Below, in pieces: positions 6,901-14,307 of a stretch of 20,499 nt of DNA. Under the pieces are notes generated by a model. That model did no database searches and was not told where the DNA came from. It saw nothing but the letters and a program-made list of their open reading frames with translations. A program made the translations under genes and the position numbers. The stretch comes from a virus. Within the stretch, counting starts at the first letter, position 1. Every line of letters begins with the position of its first letter. The DNA lies in IMG/VR virus record IMGVR_UViG_3300038701_000820, positions 1-20,499 of that record; one strand, 5' to 3'.

Positions 6901-8652
6901 CGCCGTTACTACGCCATCTACAATTTCGGGGAATGTGGCAAGGTCTGTTCCTTCCAAACTGTAATAGGCATTGTCTAAAACATTCGTTTGCGAAATGGTC
7001 TCAAACGAACCGGGCGCATTTACTGAAGCAAATAATAAAAGCTTTAGTTTCCCTGTGCGTGAGTCGCGGCTTGTTTCTAGAATCTCGCAAACACGGTCAA
7101 AAGTACCGCCTCTTAATGGGTCGCGAATCATTGAAGTAGTTAAACGTATAGTGTCGCCGACTTCCAAACCGCGCACGTGTGGCAGGGCGTGTGCTTTTAG
7201 AGTTAAACCACCGCCAGCGAATCGACTGCGAAGCGCATCAAACATATTGCGAATCGTTTGCCCAGTCTCTTTGCTACTTCGTAAGCCGCGTAACTGGTAA
7301 CGCTTAGTTTTGCCTTTTTTATATTTGGCGATACTGTCTACATCGATTAACGTTGTGGGCTGTAAAAACTGCTCTTGAAGTGCCGACCAATCCCAATCAA
7401 TTGAAATTTCGTTGAGCACATCTGGTAGATCATGACGCAATGAGCTAATACTTTTTGAAACAATGTCTGCGTCGGTTAACTCCCTTACGTAGCCCGATTC
7501 TGGCAATACTGGAACGAGCTTTTTTATCCCGATTGCGCCGTCACTATATACAGGACGAATACAGCCAAGCACGGGCAAAATCTGTTCCGTTATAAATTGT
7601 TCGCCGCTTTGTTTTTTCTCGCCAATAAAGCTTAACTCTCGGCCTGTATTGGCTGAAGGATTCCATAAAAGCGGGTCTGCATTTTCGTAATCTGACAAAC
7701 GTACAAGGTTTGTTGGGATACCTTGGTGCCAGTTGTCTGGAAGTGTTGCGCCGCCCTGCCCGTATAAAACGCCGGTTTGCACGGCATAAAGAAGCTTAAG
7801 AATTGGGCCTTCTAAATAAACTAATTCCTCAATAGCCGGGCGACGGTCAAGCGGCGCATTGTCGTCTACTGCGTGGCCTTGTGGCTGCGTTCCTAAAACG
7901 TTTCTTTCTACTACGTTAAAGCATATACCTAGCTCGGCATCATCAACGAACCCATTATGACAAAACCATTCGTTACCTAGCTTTGCATAACCAACTGTTT
8001 CGCCTGGCCGATCGTCATAGCTTGCATCATGCTCTAAAACCTGAAATCGGTTTGTTGGCAAAACAAGCGCGCATGGAATCAACAACGTTTCTGCATCGAT
8101 TGTTTGGCGTAAAGTTGTTTTATCTAGAACGAATATTTCTTTCTTTTCTAGTCGCTGAACGTCATCGGCAACAACTTTATAACCGGTGGTTGTGACCTCA
8201 TAAGACTTAAACGGCATTGTGTATTCAAGCTCGAAATCGACCCAATCAAGGCTTTCGAGCTGGCCGGGTGCGCTAGAATCTTCAGGCCCAACCATTCGCG
8301 GGCCATAACCATAATAAACTTGAACCAATTTTTCGCGGGGGCTTTTCCCTTCGCTTTCTTTTAACGCGAAAAAGTCCGATATTTCCCCGTCAATATCAAC
8401 CAGATCAAAGCTAATTGAACCAATCGATGACTTATTGCTCGCCGGGTCGATACGTTGCGGTGTTGGTGTGAAGTTTTTTAAGCAGCCATCGACTGCGTTG
8501 ACACCGCCACCGGTTGGCCTTTGGTTTTCGTCGTGCGAAGTAAGCCACAATATATCACTGCCATCGTCTTCAAAATTAATGGCTATCGTAATTCGTGGGC
8601 GAGTTTGGGCCGCGCCAGCAAAGGCGAGAAAATTATTATTTAATTCGCGCAT
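3982..8652 (-). CDS. Tail tip / host specificity protein (central fibre, J-like)
   Basis: At 1556 residues this is the largest product. It follows the Dit-like gene directly (stop and ATG adjacent) and precedes the fibre, the usual place of the lambda J/gp27-like tail-tip protein. Residues 1 to about 550 look like the baseplate-hub part. About 553-945 is a Gly-rich beta region with short Gly-X-Y-like stretches near 783-792 and a GGGHAGGAGA run near 639-648. About 950-1318 appears to be four fibronectin-III-like modules. The C-terminal part (about 1320-1490) looks like a beta-sandwich or lectin-like domain. It would form the tail tip and contact the receptor, perhaps a surface carbohydrate. 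The J-like assignment rests on position, size and FN3-like modules; domain borders are estimates. Confidence 0.82.
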   Translation of the reverse strand: MRELNNNFLAFAGAAQTRPRITIAINFEDDGSDILWLTSHDENQRPTGGGVNAVDGCLKNFTPTPQRIDPASNKSSIGSISFDLVDIDGEISDFFALKESEGKSPREKLVQVYYGYGPRMVGPEDSSAPGQLESLDWVDFELEYTMPFKSYEVTTTGYKVVADDVQRLEKKEIFVLDKTTLRQTIDAETLLIPCALVLPTNRFQVLEHDASYDDRPGETVGYAKLGNEWFCHNGFVDDAELGICFNVVERNVLGTQPQGHAVDDNAPLDRRPAIEELVYLEGPILKLLYAVQTGVLYGQGGATLPDNWHQGIPTNLVRLSDYENADPLLWNPSANTGRELSFIGEKKQSGEQFITEQILPVLGCIRPVYSDGAIGIKKLVPVLPESGYVRELTDADIVSKSISSLRHDLPDVLNEISIDWDWSALQEQFLQPTTLIDVDSIAKYKKGKTKRYQLRGLRSSKETGQTIRNMFDALRSRFAGGGLTLKAHALPHVRGLEVGDTIRLTTSMIRDPLRGGTFDRVCEILETSRDSRTGKLKLLLFASVNAPGSFETISQTNVLDNAYYSLEGTDLATFPEIVDGVVTADITLTGGETMGDGIYYYLGDLTQGTGSPAPVITGTDNVFLKVLGFCTRGMINLVGGGHAGGAGATLFTLNSSTILSNLHTDASRALSYLKDNHPDLATNEQQGVPGVLGNSVPSNYAMGNYSVSNDWYGILYAHIDQNITRGNSDTFSRLPIINRDGSRLEGINDLDLRGTSGSGSRPFIRLRNGEGGDGWDYEIASPGLDGADGPGGFILLCRGETSNAGTQIDLSGSNGEYAALNGNTFPASEPVDFSFTGSGGSMPGGFYLLLDGNVTHNTSTDNVTQNRGLSGIHPSTSVALLGTRGNEDQATLVWLEDNADGDLFDLNFGRSQTPQVDVGETGFYVQYVPSPENIGSVTRPPKYQLQNFIAPVTLTSGNDTMQRLNDGTIQERIRVDFLPSTESQAIDYEVQAKFWGEPDSEYLTVNIVTNNWAYFNVEEGEAYQVRVRVRGNSSEVDPSDWVSSGQHVAAGKSELPATPTGMSFSHANDGRCLINFDQHPDADFWRFVITNFDPWPSGTVLAAAEQLQFDLGYLSPNTYTLHGVAQDTSGNNSAEDSVTFNIPSVSFPTANIMYEGGRVRLDITPGGSHPYPVDYYTLFYGGAEIARFSDETHLREINWVGSRDFGIRQTLRGGFNGTTNTITVNPSPPAAPTVTAQPYGSDVTIFYSSVPGDLPVKKYLLYVGATFETAVLYNEKAGDSGFTLKKETTPGTITYWVVAQDSAKNLSAPGSTSVQVSGDDFTLFNDFDAQPSFGGAITNGRLSGSALLLLIDNDMTWATYAAQYTTPQSRHNAGNIYFLPTSNTASYVETFDAGVIIPTTQINTTVVSDAYQGSPGVTWSIAYSDDNSTWSSEDSSGSIVGEDVRYVRLTINATGDGNDIARILSASVQLSIQEQSESGTVVCSSGDSGGTAITFAKNWLDITSITATVYGTSSHKVVVNFSDVPNPSAPQFLIFNDSGTRQNGTVSYQIRGIVAV

Positions 8653-9057
8653 TTACGGTAAAAGCCTTACCTGAAATGAAAATTTAAATTCTGGGTTTGG
8701 CCCTATGCGAGGCCGAGAGAAAGGCCCGGTTAAAATGGCCGTGCGTGGGTCGTCTGGGCTTGCAACACTTCCATACGCATCAAAAATAAACGTTTCTTTT
8801 AGGTTTACACTTTTTAAAAACTCTAAAACGTTTTCGTACTCTTGCGTGCCTACAAGAAGCTGCAACAACTCAACGTCAAAAAGCTCATCTTCACGTTCAA
8901 CGGCCACTTGTGTATTGCCCGCAATTGAAACCTCTTCGTGATATATAGGCTTATCGACCGGCTGTAAAACCATAGGGGATAAATCTAAATCGTAGCTAAC
9001 GCCTAGCGAGTGGCCTGTGGCGATGCTGCGCGATGCCGTGTAAGTGACTGCTGTCAT
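8653..9057 (-). CDS. Distal tail (Dit-like) protein
   Basis: A 134-residue protein between the tape measure and the tail-tip protein, where siphophages encode the distal tail or small minor tail protein that links the tube to the tip. An AAAGG ribosome binding site overlapping the tape-measure stop precedes the ATG. The sequence has alternating beta strands, a helical hydrophobic stretch near residues 64-87 (LLQLLVGTQEYENVLEFL), and a C-terminal strand ending FSFQVRLLP. No catalytic motif is visible. The assignment comes mainly from gene order and size; I cannot place it in a named family with certainty. Confidence 0.6.
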   Translation of the reverse strand: MTAVTYTASRSIATGHSLGVSYDLDLSPMVLQPVDKPIYHEEVSIAGNTQVAVEREDELFDVELLQLLVGTQEYENVLEFLKSVNLKETFIFDAYGSVASPDDPRTAILTGPFSRPRIGPNPEFKFSFQVRLLP

Positions 9058-9060
9058 ATT

Positions 9061-10899
9061 TTACCTTTCAACAATTATTTCGCCGTTTTGGTCAACAGCT
9101 CTTACGCGCTGATTGTCAAAAGCACGCACAAGAATATCGATTATTTGTTCCTCGGCACCTTCCGCGAATATATCTCCATTAAAAATAACCGTGCTTTGTG
9201 GGGTTTGTTGTTGCTGAGATACATTTTCTAATTGTTCTACACCAAAACTAGTTGGCACGCTCACGTCAGAAATAGACGGCGGTTCTGCTGCTGAACTAAC
9301 AGAAGGAGTCCCACCACCACCGCCACCATATTTCTGCGATTGAAGTGCGCGAACTTGCTTAAAGCCATTTGCCGCCGCCCATGCGACAGCCGGGATTGCT
9401 TTTGGCCAACCGAGTTTCACGCCGGCGGCAATACCTTGATAGGTACTAATTAAAGCGCTAGATATGCCAGCTATTTTTGAAGCTTTAAACATCTTCTTAG
9501 AGCCGGCAGAAAATATTTTTAGAATCTCGCCCGCCTCGCCAAGCGCAATACCTACACGACCAATAGCGGCTGACTTTTTAAATCTAGTGAAGAGAGATTC
9601 AAAATATTTTTGGTTTTTAAACCTGCGCTGATAATGTCCAAGCTCTAACTGTTCAAAATGATTATTTATATCGCGTTGTTTATCGATTTTGTCAGATTCA
9701 CCGTCCTTCGTTCCGTCGTCACCTATTAGATTTCCTAGCAACCCCTCGCGCTCAGAGGCAATTGTGCGCGCCTCAACTTCAAACTTATCCAGTGTCTGAT
9801 TTAGGTAGGCTCTGATTTTTTCGCCAGGTAGAGGAGCCATAGCCGCATCGCTCAATTCTTCACGTAACGAGCTTGTAGTTTGATTTATTGAGTCCTTAAA
9901 CTGATTTACTTTGTTTATTGCCTCAATATCAAAACCTAGTTTTTTTGCTAAGCCTCCACCCAAGCGAGCAGGGAGAGTAATAAGTTCAACAGTTTCATTA
10001 AATACTTCCGCCACCATTTGTCTGACGGTTAAGAAAACAACCTTTAAGCCGTGAACTGCGTCAGCCGCAAAGCCAATACCAGTGACAATTGTTCTTGAAA
10101 GTTTTTGCGAAACGGTTCCAAGCCCGCCAGCGTTCGCCGCGTTCTCTAAAAATAGATCAGCCATAGCCCCGAGAATCGGCGCGGTTTCTACAGCAATCCT
10201 TCGACCAAAAGCCCCTGAGCTTTTGCCAACTTTTGTGAATGCATCATTCGCAAGCTCCACTTTTGCCACATCAACGGAAGAAAGCGAAAGCCCCAACCCT
10301 TCAACTTCTTTTGCTGCGTTTCTTAATCCTTCTTCGCCCATAGCCAACGTGTTTACAAGCGCAACACCTTCACTATCGAATAATTTCATCGCTAGCCTGA
10401 CACGATCGCCTTGCGACGAAACGCCTTCCATTGCTTTCGATATCATTATCATTTGTTGGTCTGGGCGAAGCGATGCTAAATACTCAGCGCTTAAGCCTAG
10501 CTCTTTTATCGCGTCCCTTGCTTCGCCGGTTCCCTTTGCGGCCTCGGCAACCCTTCGCGTCATCCTTTGTACAGCCATATCCATTGTGTTTATAGATACA
10601 CCGGATAACTCGCCCGCGTGCCTTAACCCCTGCAAAGCATCAACGGTAACGCCGAGCTTTGCGGACTGCTTCGCAAGTTTATCTATCCCGTCAATGTGCG
10701 CCGTGTAAAAGCCTTTGATTTTATGAGCCGCAAACAATCCTATAAACGCCTTCACCACTCCATTTACCGAACCAATTGACTTCTTGTATCTTTTCTCCCA
10801 TAACTTCGAACGTTTTTCGGCTGCATCAAACCCTTTCTGTAGTTTCTCGGTCTGAGTCTCCATTACTATCGATAGTTTGGCTAACTCGTTTTGTGACAT
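9061..10899 (-). CDS. Tail tape measure protein
   Basis: Sets tail length and occupies the tail tube lumen until DNA ejection. It has 612 residues and lies directly after the tail-chaperone pair, its fixed position in siphophages. The N-terminal 60 residues are charged and helical, followed by long amphipathic Ala/Lys/Glu helices (about 80-420) with a hydrophobic segment around 265-310. A C-terminal block (about 470-525) has the typical ISSALISTYQGIAAG and AIPAVAWAAANGFKQVRAL motifs of tape-measure C-termini, then a Gly6 run and an acidic end. At roughly 0.15 nm per residue, this length would suggest a tail near 90 nm. The ATG at 10899 lies inside the GT frame (74-bp overlap); ATG 10863 is an alternative start. 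Confidence 0.88.
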   Translation of the reverse strand: MSQNELAKLSIVMETQTEKLQKGFDAAEKRSKLWEKRYKKSIGSVNGVVKAFIGLFAAHKIKGFYTAHIDGIDKLAKQSAKLGVTVDALQGLRHAGELSGVSINTMDMAVQRMTRRVAEAAKGTGEARDAIKELGLSAEYLASLRPDQQMIMISKAMEGVSSQGDRVRLAMKLFDSEGVALVNTLAMGEEGLRNAAKEVEGLGLSLSSVDVAKVELANDAFTKVGKSSGAFGRRIAVETAPILGAMADLFLENAANAGGLGTVSQKLSRTIVTGIGFAADAVHGLKVVFLTVRQMVAEVFNETVELITLPARLGGGLAKKLGFDIEAINKVNQFKDSINQTTSSLREELSDAAMAPLPGEKIRAYLNQTLDKFEVEARTIASEREGLLGNLIGDDGTKDGESDKIDKQRDINNHFEQLELGHYQRRFKNQKYFESLFTRFKKSAAIGRVGIALGEAGEILKIFSAGSKKMFKASKIAGISSALISTYQGIAAGVKLGWPKAIPAVAWAAANGFKQVRALQSQKYGGGGGGTPSVSSAAEPPSISDVSVPTSFGVEQLENVSQQQQTPQSTVIFNGDIFAEGAEEQIIDILVRAFDNQRVRAVDQNGEIIVER

Positions 10900-11568
10900 T
10901 ACAATTTTGTCCCACTAGTTGATCAAGGTGCGCCGCAAATGCGCGGGCATTTTGGTTTGATGTTTTTTTGCGAGGATAAAGAAAGTCTTTCGTCTTTGCT
11001 TTTGCCTTAGATTTCGTAGCGCCCATTGCGTAGAGCGCGGACATAACGCCGTTCGATATCGTGGCTTGAGTGTTGGCGTGGTGCCAATTATCCCGCTTGG
11101 TTCCAAACGGTTCTAACTGATAAAAGGATTTTAATAACGAGTAATCGCTCGCGGGCATTTCCCGCAACTCATGGGGCAAGCGACCAGTAAAACCTACTAG
11201 CTCACAAAAAAACTCTAGCTCTGGTCGCTCTCGGATTTTTTTTCGGTTTCTTCCTGCGCCTCTTCGCTTAACCCCGAAAGGGTCATAATTTGCTTTGATA
11301 AAAAAGCCAGGCACCCAGGGCCAACGGTTGCGGCTAGATCGCCGGGATTGTCTCGCAGGAAATCTTCACAACCATGCGAAACGATCCAAGCCGCCGCAAC
11401 AACATCATTTGATTCGTTTTCTTCAACGTATCTTGCTAGCGCCTGCATTTCGGACGTTGAAAGCTCAACAATGTTGAACTTTTCGCTGTTGTACTCAACT
11501 TTTTTACGCTGAAATGTATTCGACTTGCGTCGCATTCTTCGAGGTCGTAGATAAGTGAAAATACTCAT
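10826..11568 (-). CDS. Tail assembly chaperone GT (-1 frameshift product)
   Basis: The long form of the tail chaperone, produced when ribosomes slip back one base on the A-run at 11243-11236. The zero frame (G) supplies the first part, ending ETEKK. After the slip, translation continues IRERPELEFF in the frame that ends at 10826, adding 136 residues. This T part is basic, with a Lys-rich segment KSKAKAKTKD, and in lambda-type phages binds the tape measure while G binds the major tail protein. The T frame has no good start of its own with a ribosome binding site. It overlaps the tape-measure start by 74 bp. The frameshift is inferred from frame arrangement, slippery heptamer and conserved phage genetics. 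Confidence 0.75.
11215..11568 (-). CDS. Tail assembly chaperone G
   Basis: The short tail chaperone, about 117 residues, directly after the major tail protein as in lambda (V-G-T-H order). The core is mainly helical (STSEMQALARYVEENE and following) and the end is acidic (EEAQEETEKKSESDQS), typical of G-type proteins. The frame is open from 11604, but that start overlaps the major-tail gene; ATG 11568, 4 bp after the tail-protein stop, fits better, though its ribosome binding site is poor. ATG 11535 is possible. Most ribosomes should end at the TAG at 11215, giving much more G than GT. Confidence 0.72.
   Translation of the reverse strand: MSIFTYLRPRRMRRKSNTFQRKKVEYNSEKFNIVELSTSEMQALARYVEENESNDVVAAAWIVSHGCEDFLRDNPGDLAATVGPGCLAFLSKQIMTLSGLSEEAQEETEKKSESDQS
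11236..11243 (-). other. Programmed -1 frameshift slippery site (A8)
   Basis: On the minus strand the G frame reads GAA AAA AAA TCC, which contains the heptamer A AAA AAA (11242-11236), an efficient -1 slippery sequence in bacteria. Slipping one base gives AAA then ATC CGA, which is exactly the frame of the T extension. The G stop lies 21 bases further on. I did not identify a clear downstream stimulatory hairpin by eye. Confidence 0.75.
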
Positions 11569-11572
11569 ATTT

Positions 11573-12022
11573 TTAGGTGACCGCCTGCGTTGGTAGTGTT
11601 GCATTTATTTTCAAATTGAACGTAACCATGTCCTTCGCGTTTTCATCAGAAGAGGATGAAGGCTCGTAAGGGGCGCTTCTAACAAGAACACTAAATTGCC
11701 AGGTTTCGGTGCGCGTTCCGTCCGTCCAAACATATTGAACGTTAACCCCCGCGTTGTCCCCAATAGCGGCAATTAGTCTTGCCTGAGCGGTTGCGGTCGG
11801 CAAGTAATCGCACTTCAATGGAAGTTCCTGGCCATCAATCATTCGATTAAATGCCCATTTTTTCATAGCGCTAGTGTTTGCGTGATTAATGTCAGTGTCA
11901 TCTCGCAAAGTTCGATCAAGCGGGTTAAATTCTGGGAAATCGAAAAGACCTTCTAACGGATCAAAATTTTCTGGGTCTCCGCTGTCGCCAACGTTAAAAA
12001 GCCAAGCTTGTTGTGTAGCCAT
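11573..12022 (-). CDS. Major tail (tube) protein
   Basis: A 149-residue protein that would polymerise into the tail tube. It sits between the tail terminator and the G chaperone, the place of the major tail protein in lambda-like phages. The sequence is beta-rich: an N-terminal acidic loop region with DPLEGLFDFPEFNPLDRT, central strands around GVNVQYVWTDGTRTETWQF, a Ser-rich loop (SSSSDE) and a C-terminal strand MVTFNLKINATLP that matches the end of tube folds. It starts at ATG 12022 with GAGG upstream. No Ig-like C-terminal extension is present, so it is a minimal tube protein. Position and fold pattern support the call; the family is not certain. Confidence 0.8.
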   Translation of the reverse strand: MATQQAWLFNVGDSGDPENFDPLEGLFDFPEFNPLDRTLRDDTDINHANTSAMKKWAFNRMIDGQELPLKCDYLPTATAQARLIAAIGDNAGVNVQYVWTDGTRTETWQFSVLVRSAPYEPSSSSDENAKDMVTFNLKINATLPTQAVT

Positions 12023-12033
12023 GGGTTAAAGCC

Positions 12034-12426
12034 TCATATGTAGTTGAGTTGTACGTTAATGTTTCTATAAAAAAGATTGGTATCCGACTCCTCCGAATCA
12101 AAACCAAATTCAGATCGCAGCAATGTGCACTGATAGCCAAACATATCTCCCTGATAGCCGTTAATCGCTGTTTTAATGGCGTCACTAAGTCGCGCGGCAT
12201 CGTCTGGCCGTATAGCAAAAGCGTCGAGGTCGTAATTGTTGTACGTAATGCCACTAGAGGCTTGCGGGTAGTCTTGATTTTGTCCGGTCAAGTGAAACAC
12301 CACAAAAGGCGGGTCCACTTCCTGTGGTGCCGACTGAAAATAGTACCCAATGTTTTCGTTGCCCAAACCAAAATCAAAGCTAGGCACCTGCGCGGCTAAA
12401 AACTGTAAAAAAGAATGCTCAATCAT
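12034..12426 (-). CDS. Tail terminator / tail completion protein
   Basis: A 130-residue protein that in related phages caps the tail tube and joins it to the head. It lies between the gp10-like gene and the major tail gene, and its ATG overlaps the previous stop as ATGA. The sequence starts with a helix (SFLQFLAAQ), then strands around PPFVVFHLTGQN, a helix DDAARLSDAIKTAINGY and further strands, which resembles the alpha/beta fold of the DUF3168/gpU-like group. No other role is suggested. Assignment is by gene order and fold pattern. Confidence 0.72.
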   Translation of the reverse strand: MIEHSFLQFLAAQVPSFDFGLGNENIGYYFQSAPQEVDPPFVVFHLTGQNQDYPQASSGITYNNYDLDAFAIRPDDAARLSDAIKTAINGYQGDMFGYQCTLLRSEFGFDSEESDTNLFYRNINVQLNYI

Positions 12427-12869
12427 TTTTTGTATTCATCAATTTTATTTCGTAGTTTTTTTCTAAACCTACCGCGAACATCATTTAAATTCGAATAAAA
12501 CGCATCGGTTAAGAAGTTATCTTCTGGTACACGTTTCTTACCACGTATCCCCTTTTCTACAAATGCCGGCCCGTAGTACGCTTCCTTTTTGACGCCCACT
12601 ACTGCACGAGGAAGCCGACCAGGCTTCGCACGCATGGTCTTTTTCCTGATGCTTCTTGATAAGAATCCTGGGGCCACTATTCGGCCCTTATACGTTTTGT
12701 GATAGCGCTCGCCTCTAGGTGCGTTTTCGCGAGCGCTCTTCACAACCGGAGTCATCGCAAACCCCATTGATTGCTGTAGGTATTTCCCTTGAAGGTCGGC
12801 AGACATGCCTTTTAGCTTTTTGTTGAGTTCCTTTAGGCCCTCAACTTTAGAACCGATTCCGACGCTCAC
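12423..12869 (-). CDS. HK97 gp10-like head-tail / minor tail protein
   Basis: A 148-residue, very basic protein. It starts at a GTG (12869) inside the end of the preceding adaptor gene (23-bp overlap) and ends in an ATGA overlap with the tail terminator. The layout GLKELNKKLKGMS, then VVKSARENAPRGERY, then PGFLSRSIRKK and a later YGPAFVEKGIRGKKRVPEDNF is characteristic of the HK97-gp10_like family, found between the head connectors and the tail terminator. Family members act in head-tail joining. No convincing ribosome binding site precedes the GTG, so coupling to the upstream gene is likely. Confidence 0.82.
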   Translation of the reverse strand: MSVGIGSKVEGLKELNKKLKGMSADLQGKYLQQSMGFAMTPVVKSARENAPRGERYHKTYKGRIVAPGFLSRSIRKKTMRAKPGRLPRAVVGVKKEAYYGPAFVEKGIRGKKRVPEDNFLTDAFYSNLNDVRGRFRKKLRNKIDEYKK

Positions 12870-13164
12870 AAATCAACACCATGTTTATATTTTTCTCGCC
12901 GACATTCCGAATATCTTCTATTTCGTATATGTCCCCACCCTCAAGCAACCTATGTGTGCGCTTTATGTTGTCTCTATAGCGGGTTTGAAACTCGACTTTT
13001 GAATAGTCTGTTGTACCGCTTTCCTTTTCAGACTCTCCACCGGATTTATGTTTTTTAATGGCTTTTGCGGTGTGTATAGTTGTCCATTCCTCGCGGGCCT
13101 CGAATTGTCCGTTACTAGGGCGCTCTTGAATGACGATGCGAGAACGTGCGCGGCCTGCTTTCAT
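12847..13164 (-). CDS. Head-tail adaptor protein
   Basis: A 105-residue, mostly beta protein of the SPP1 gp16 / phage head-tail joining type, which forms a ring below the connector. It begins at ATG 13164, which shares one base with the stop of the preceding connector gene (TAATG); an upstream in-frame start at 13182 would overlap that gene. Typical features are the N-terminal RSRIVIQERP strand, a WTTIHTAKAIK strand, TTDYSKVEFQTRYRD in the middle and a GGDIYEIEDIRNV strand followed by a C-terminal strand. This pattern is seen in the Phage_H_T_join family. A KHKSGGESEKESG loop is longer and more charged than usual. Confidence 0.78.
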   Translation of the reverse strand: MKAGRARSRIVIQERPSNGQFEAREEWTTIHTAKAIKKHKSGGESEKESGTTDYSKVEFQTRYRDNIKRTHRLLEGGDIYEIEDIRNVGEKNINMVLICERRNRF

Positions 13165-13739
13165 TAGTAAGCCACCACGCATTTTTTAATAGGCGCTATA
13201 GCCATTTGGTAGGCGGGCATTTCGTGTAGCTGTAACGGGCCTACACGCTCTCGGTTTTCGAACAGCTCGCCACACACAAGGTAAATCGCTCGTCGTGCTG
13301 ATCTTGGCAATTCTTTTTGAATAAAACCCGCCGCATACGTAATGCGCACCGAGTCTTTTTTATCGCTGATATCTGAGGGCCAACTTTCGTTAGTTTGTAG
13401 CCGTATTTCGGGGTATAGAAAATAATCGTTGCCGTTGTTTTCTGATCCAGCTTCGTAAAACGCTTCACCCGATACAACGTAAGTTGAAACCGGCACCGTT
13501 TGCCATACATCGTTAGTGTCGCGGTATTCAATTGCGGTTAACGCAGTTATGGGCGTATTTCGAATATCAAGCGGGCATGAAAAACCATCGAAATACTGTT
13601 TGAAATTTCGCTGCTGAATAATCGAACCGCAATCACTTTCAATTATGCCGATTGCATCGTCTCGAATTTCTTCAAGCTTTAGATCGTCGAGATCATCGGG
13701 TATTTCTAAATGGTCGCGAATTTTTGAAACTGGAATCAT
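13164..13739 (-). CDS. Head-tail connector protein (gp6-like)
   Basis: Connector that docks under the portal. About 191 residues from ATG 13739; the frame is open to 13754. The N-terminal half is helical (LDDLKLEEIRDDAIGIIES) and followed by a strand-rich part with RNTPITALTAIEYRD and SVRITYAAGF, then a helix PRSARRAIYLVCGELFENRE, the layout of the HK97 gp6 / DUF3199-type connectors: N-terminal helices, an inserted beta region and a C-terminal helix containing the conserved YAAG-type motif. It is the first gene after the terminator behind the decoration gene, and its stop is fused to the next start as TAATG. Confidence 0.8.
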   Translation of the reverse strand: MIPVSKIRDHLEIPDDLDDLKLEEIRDDAIGIIESDCGSIIQQRNFKQYFDGFSCPLDIRNTPITALTAIEYRDTNDVWQTVPVSTYVVSGEAFYEAGSENNGNDYFLYPEIRLQTNESWPSDISDKKDSVRITYAAGFIQKELPRSARRAIYLVCGELFENRERVGPLQLHEMPAYQMAIAPIKKCVVAY

Positions 13740-13752
13740 TATTAACGCCCAC

Positions 13753-13777
13753 AAAAAAGGGGCCGCAATGGCCCCTT
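13753..13777 (-). terminator. Intrinsic terminator after the decoration gene
   Basis: On the minus strand an 8-bp perfect stem AAGGGGCC / GGCCCCTT with a 5-nt loop is followed by a run of T (13758-13753). It lies between the putative decoration gene and the connector gene. The T-run follows the stem only in the direction of the late operon. In an operon that must continue downstream it would act as a partial terminator or need antitermination. Confidence 0.85.
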
Positions 13778-13802
13778 ATAGGTTTTTATTTATTACTTAA
13801 AA

Positions 13803-14240
13803 TTAAACAGTTTCTACAACGTCGCCGCCGTGCGCTTTAGGCGAATAGTTCGCATCAAAGCCCAACAGCACCGCTGAAACTAACGATGCCGCTGTCGCTG
13901 CTGTTAGTTGCAACTGAACGTGTGTAAAACCGTTCGCCGTATCTAGGTCGTCTTCGCTTACATTGAAAAAGACTTGATCATCATCGTTTGCAGTTAATAG
14001 CTGCGTCATTGATTTACCTGTCACAGCTTTTTCACCTGCACCCGCCGCGCTTGTGGCTTGAACAAATGCGCCATCAAGCGTACCAGTATCGGCAATAGCG
14101 CCCGCCGCTACAATTGCGCACAAGTAGCCTAACTGCGCCATTGATATCCATGGGCTTGAAACAGTTGCACCGTCAACTGATTGTGGGGAGATAACGCCTT
14201 CAAGCGAAAATCGTTCGGTTGGTAAAATATTGGGATTCAT
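13803..14240 (-). CDS. Putative capsid decoration / head protein
   Basis: A 145-residue Ala/Thr/Ser-rich protein that directly follows the major capsid gene. It starts at ATG 14240 with AAAGGT upstream and is bracketed by two intrinsic terminators. Features include an N-terminal Pro/Ser part (PTERFSLEGVISPQSVDG), an Ala/Gly-rich middle (GYLCAIVAAGAIADTG) and a beta-rich end. The layout fits a small head stabilisation or decoration protein made in large amounts, but no named family was recognised. Position next to the capsid gene is the main support; a different head role is possible. Confidence 0.55.
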   Translation of the reverse strand: MNPNILPTERFSLEGVISPQSVDGATVSSPWISMAQLGYLCAIVAAGAIADTGTLDGAFVQATSAAGAGEKAVTGKSMTQLLTANDDDQVFFNVSEDDLDTANGFTHVQLQLTAATAASLVSAVLLGFDANYSPKAHGGDVVETV

Positions 14241-14275
14241 TTTTAAATACCTTTAATTTTTAAAATTAATTTGTA

Positions 14276-14302
14276 AATAAAAAACGCCCGGTTAAGGGCG
14301 TT
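14276..14302 (-). terminator. Intrinsic terminator after the major capsid gene
   Basis: On the minus strand a 7-bp perfect stem AACGCCC / GGGCGTT with loop TTAACC is followed by a T-rich run (14282-14276). It begins 5 bp after the capsid stop, a common place for a terminator or processing hairpin behind phage capsid genes. It would favour capsid over downstream gene expression. Confidence 0.85.
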
Positions 14303-14307
14303 AGTTA

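Noticed and set aside
10082-10708. 208-aa plus-strand frame opposite the tape measure gene
   Set aside because: Ser/Ala/Pro-rich composition results from the complement of the tape-measure codons; no ribosome binding site or motif.
11235-11314. Independent start of the 162-aa T frame at 11314
   Set aside because: That start lies within the G gene without a ribosome binding site, while the A8 slip gives an exact in-frame join.
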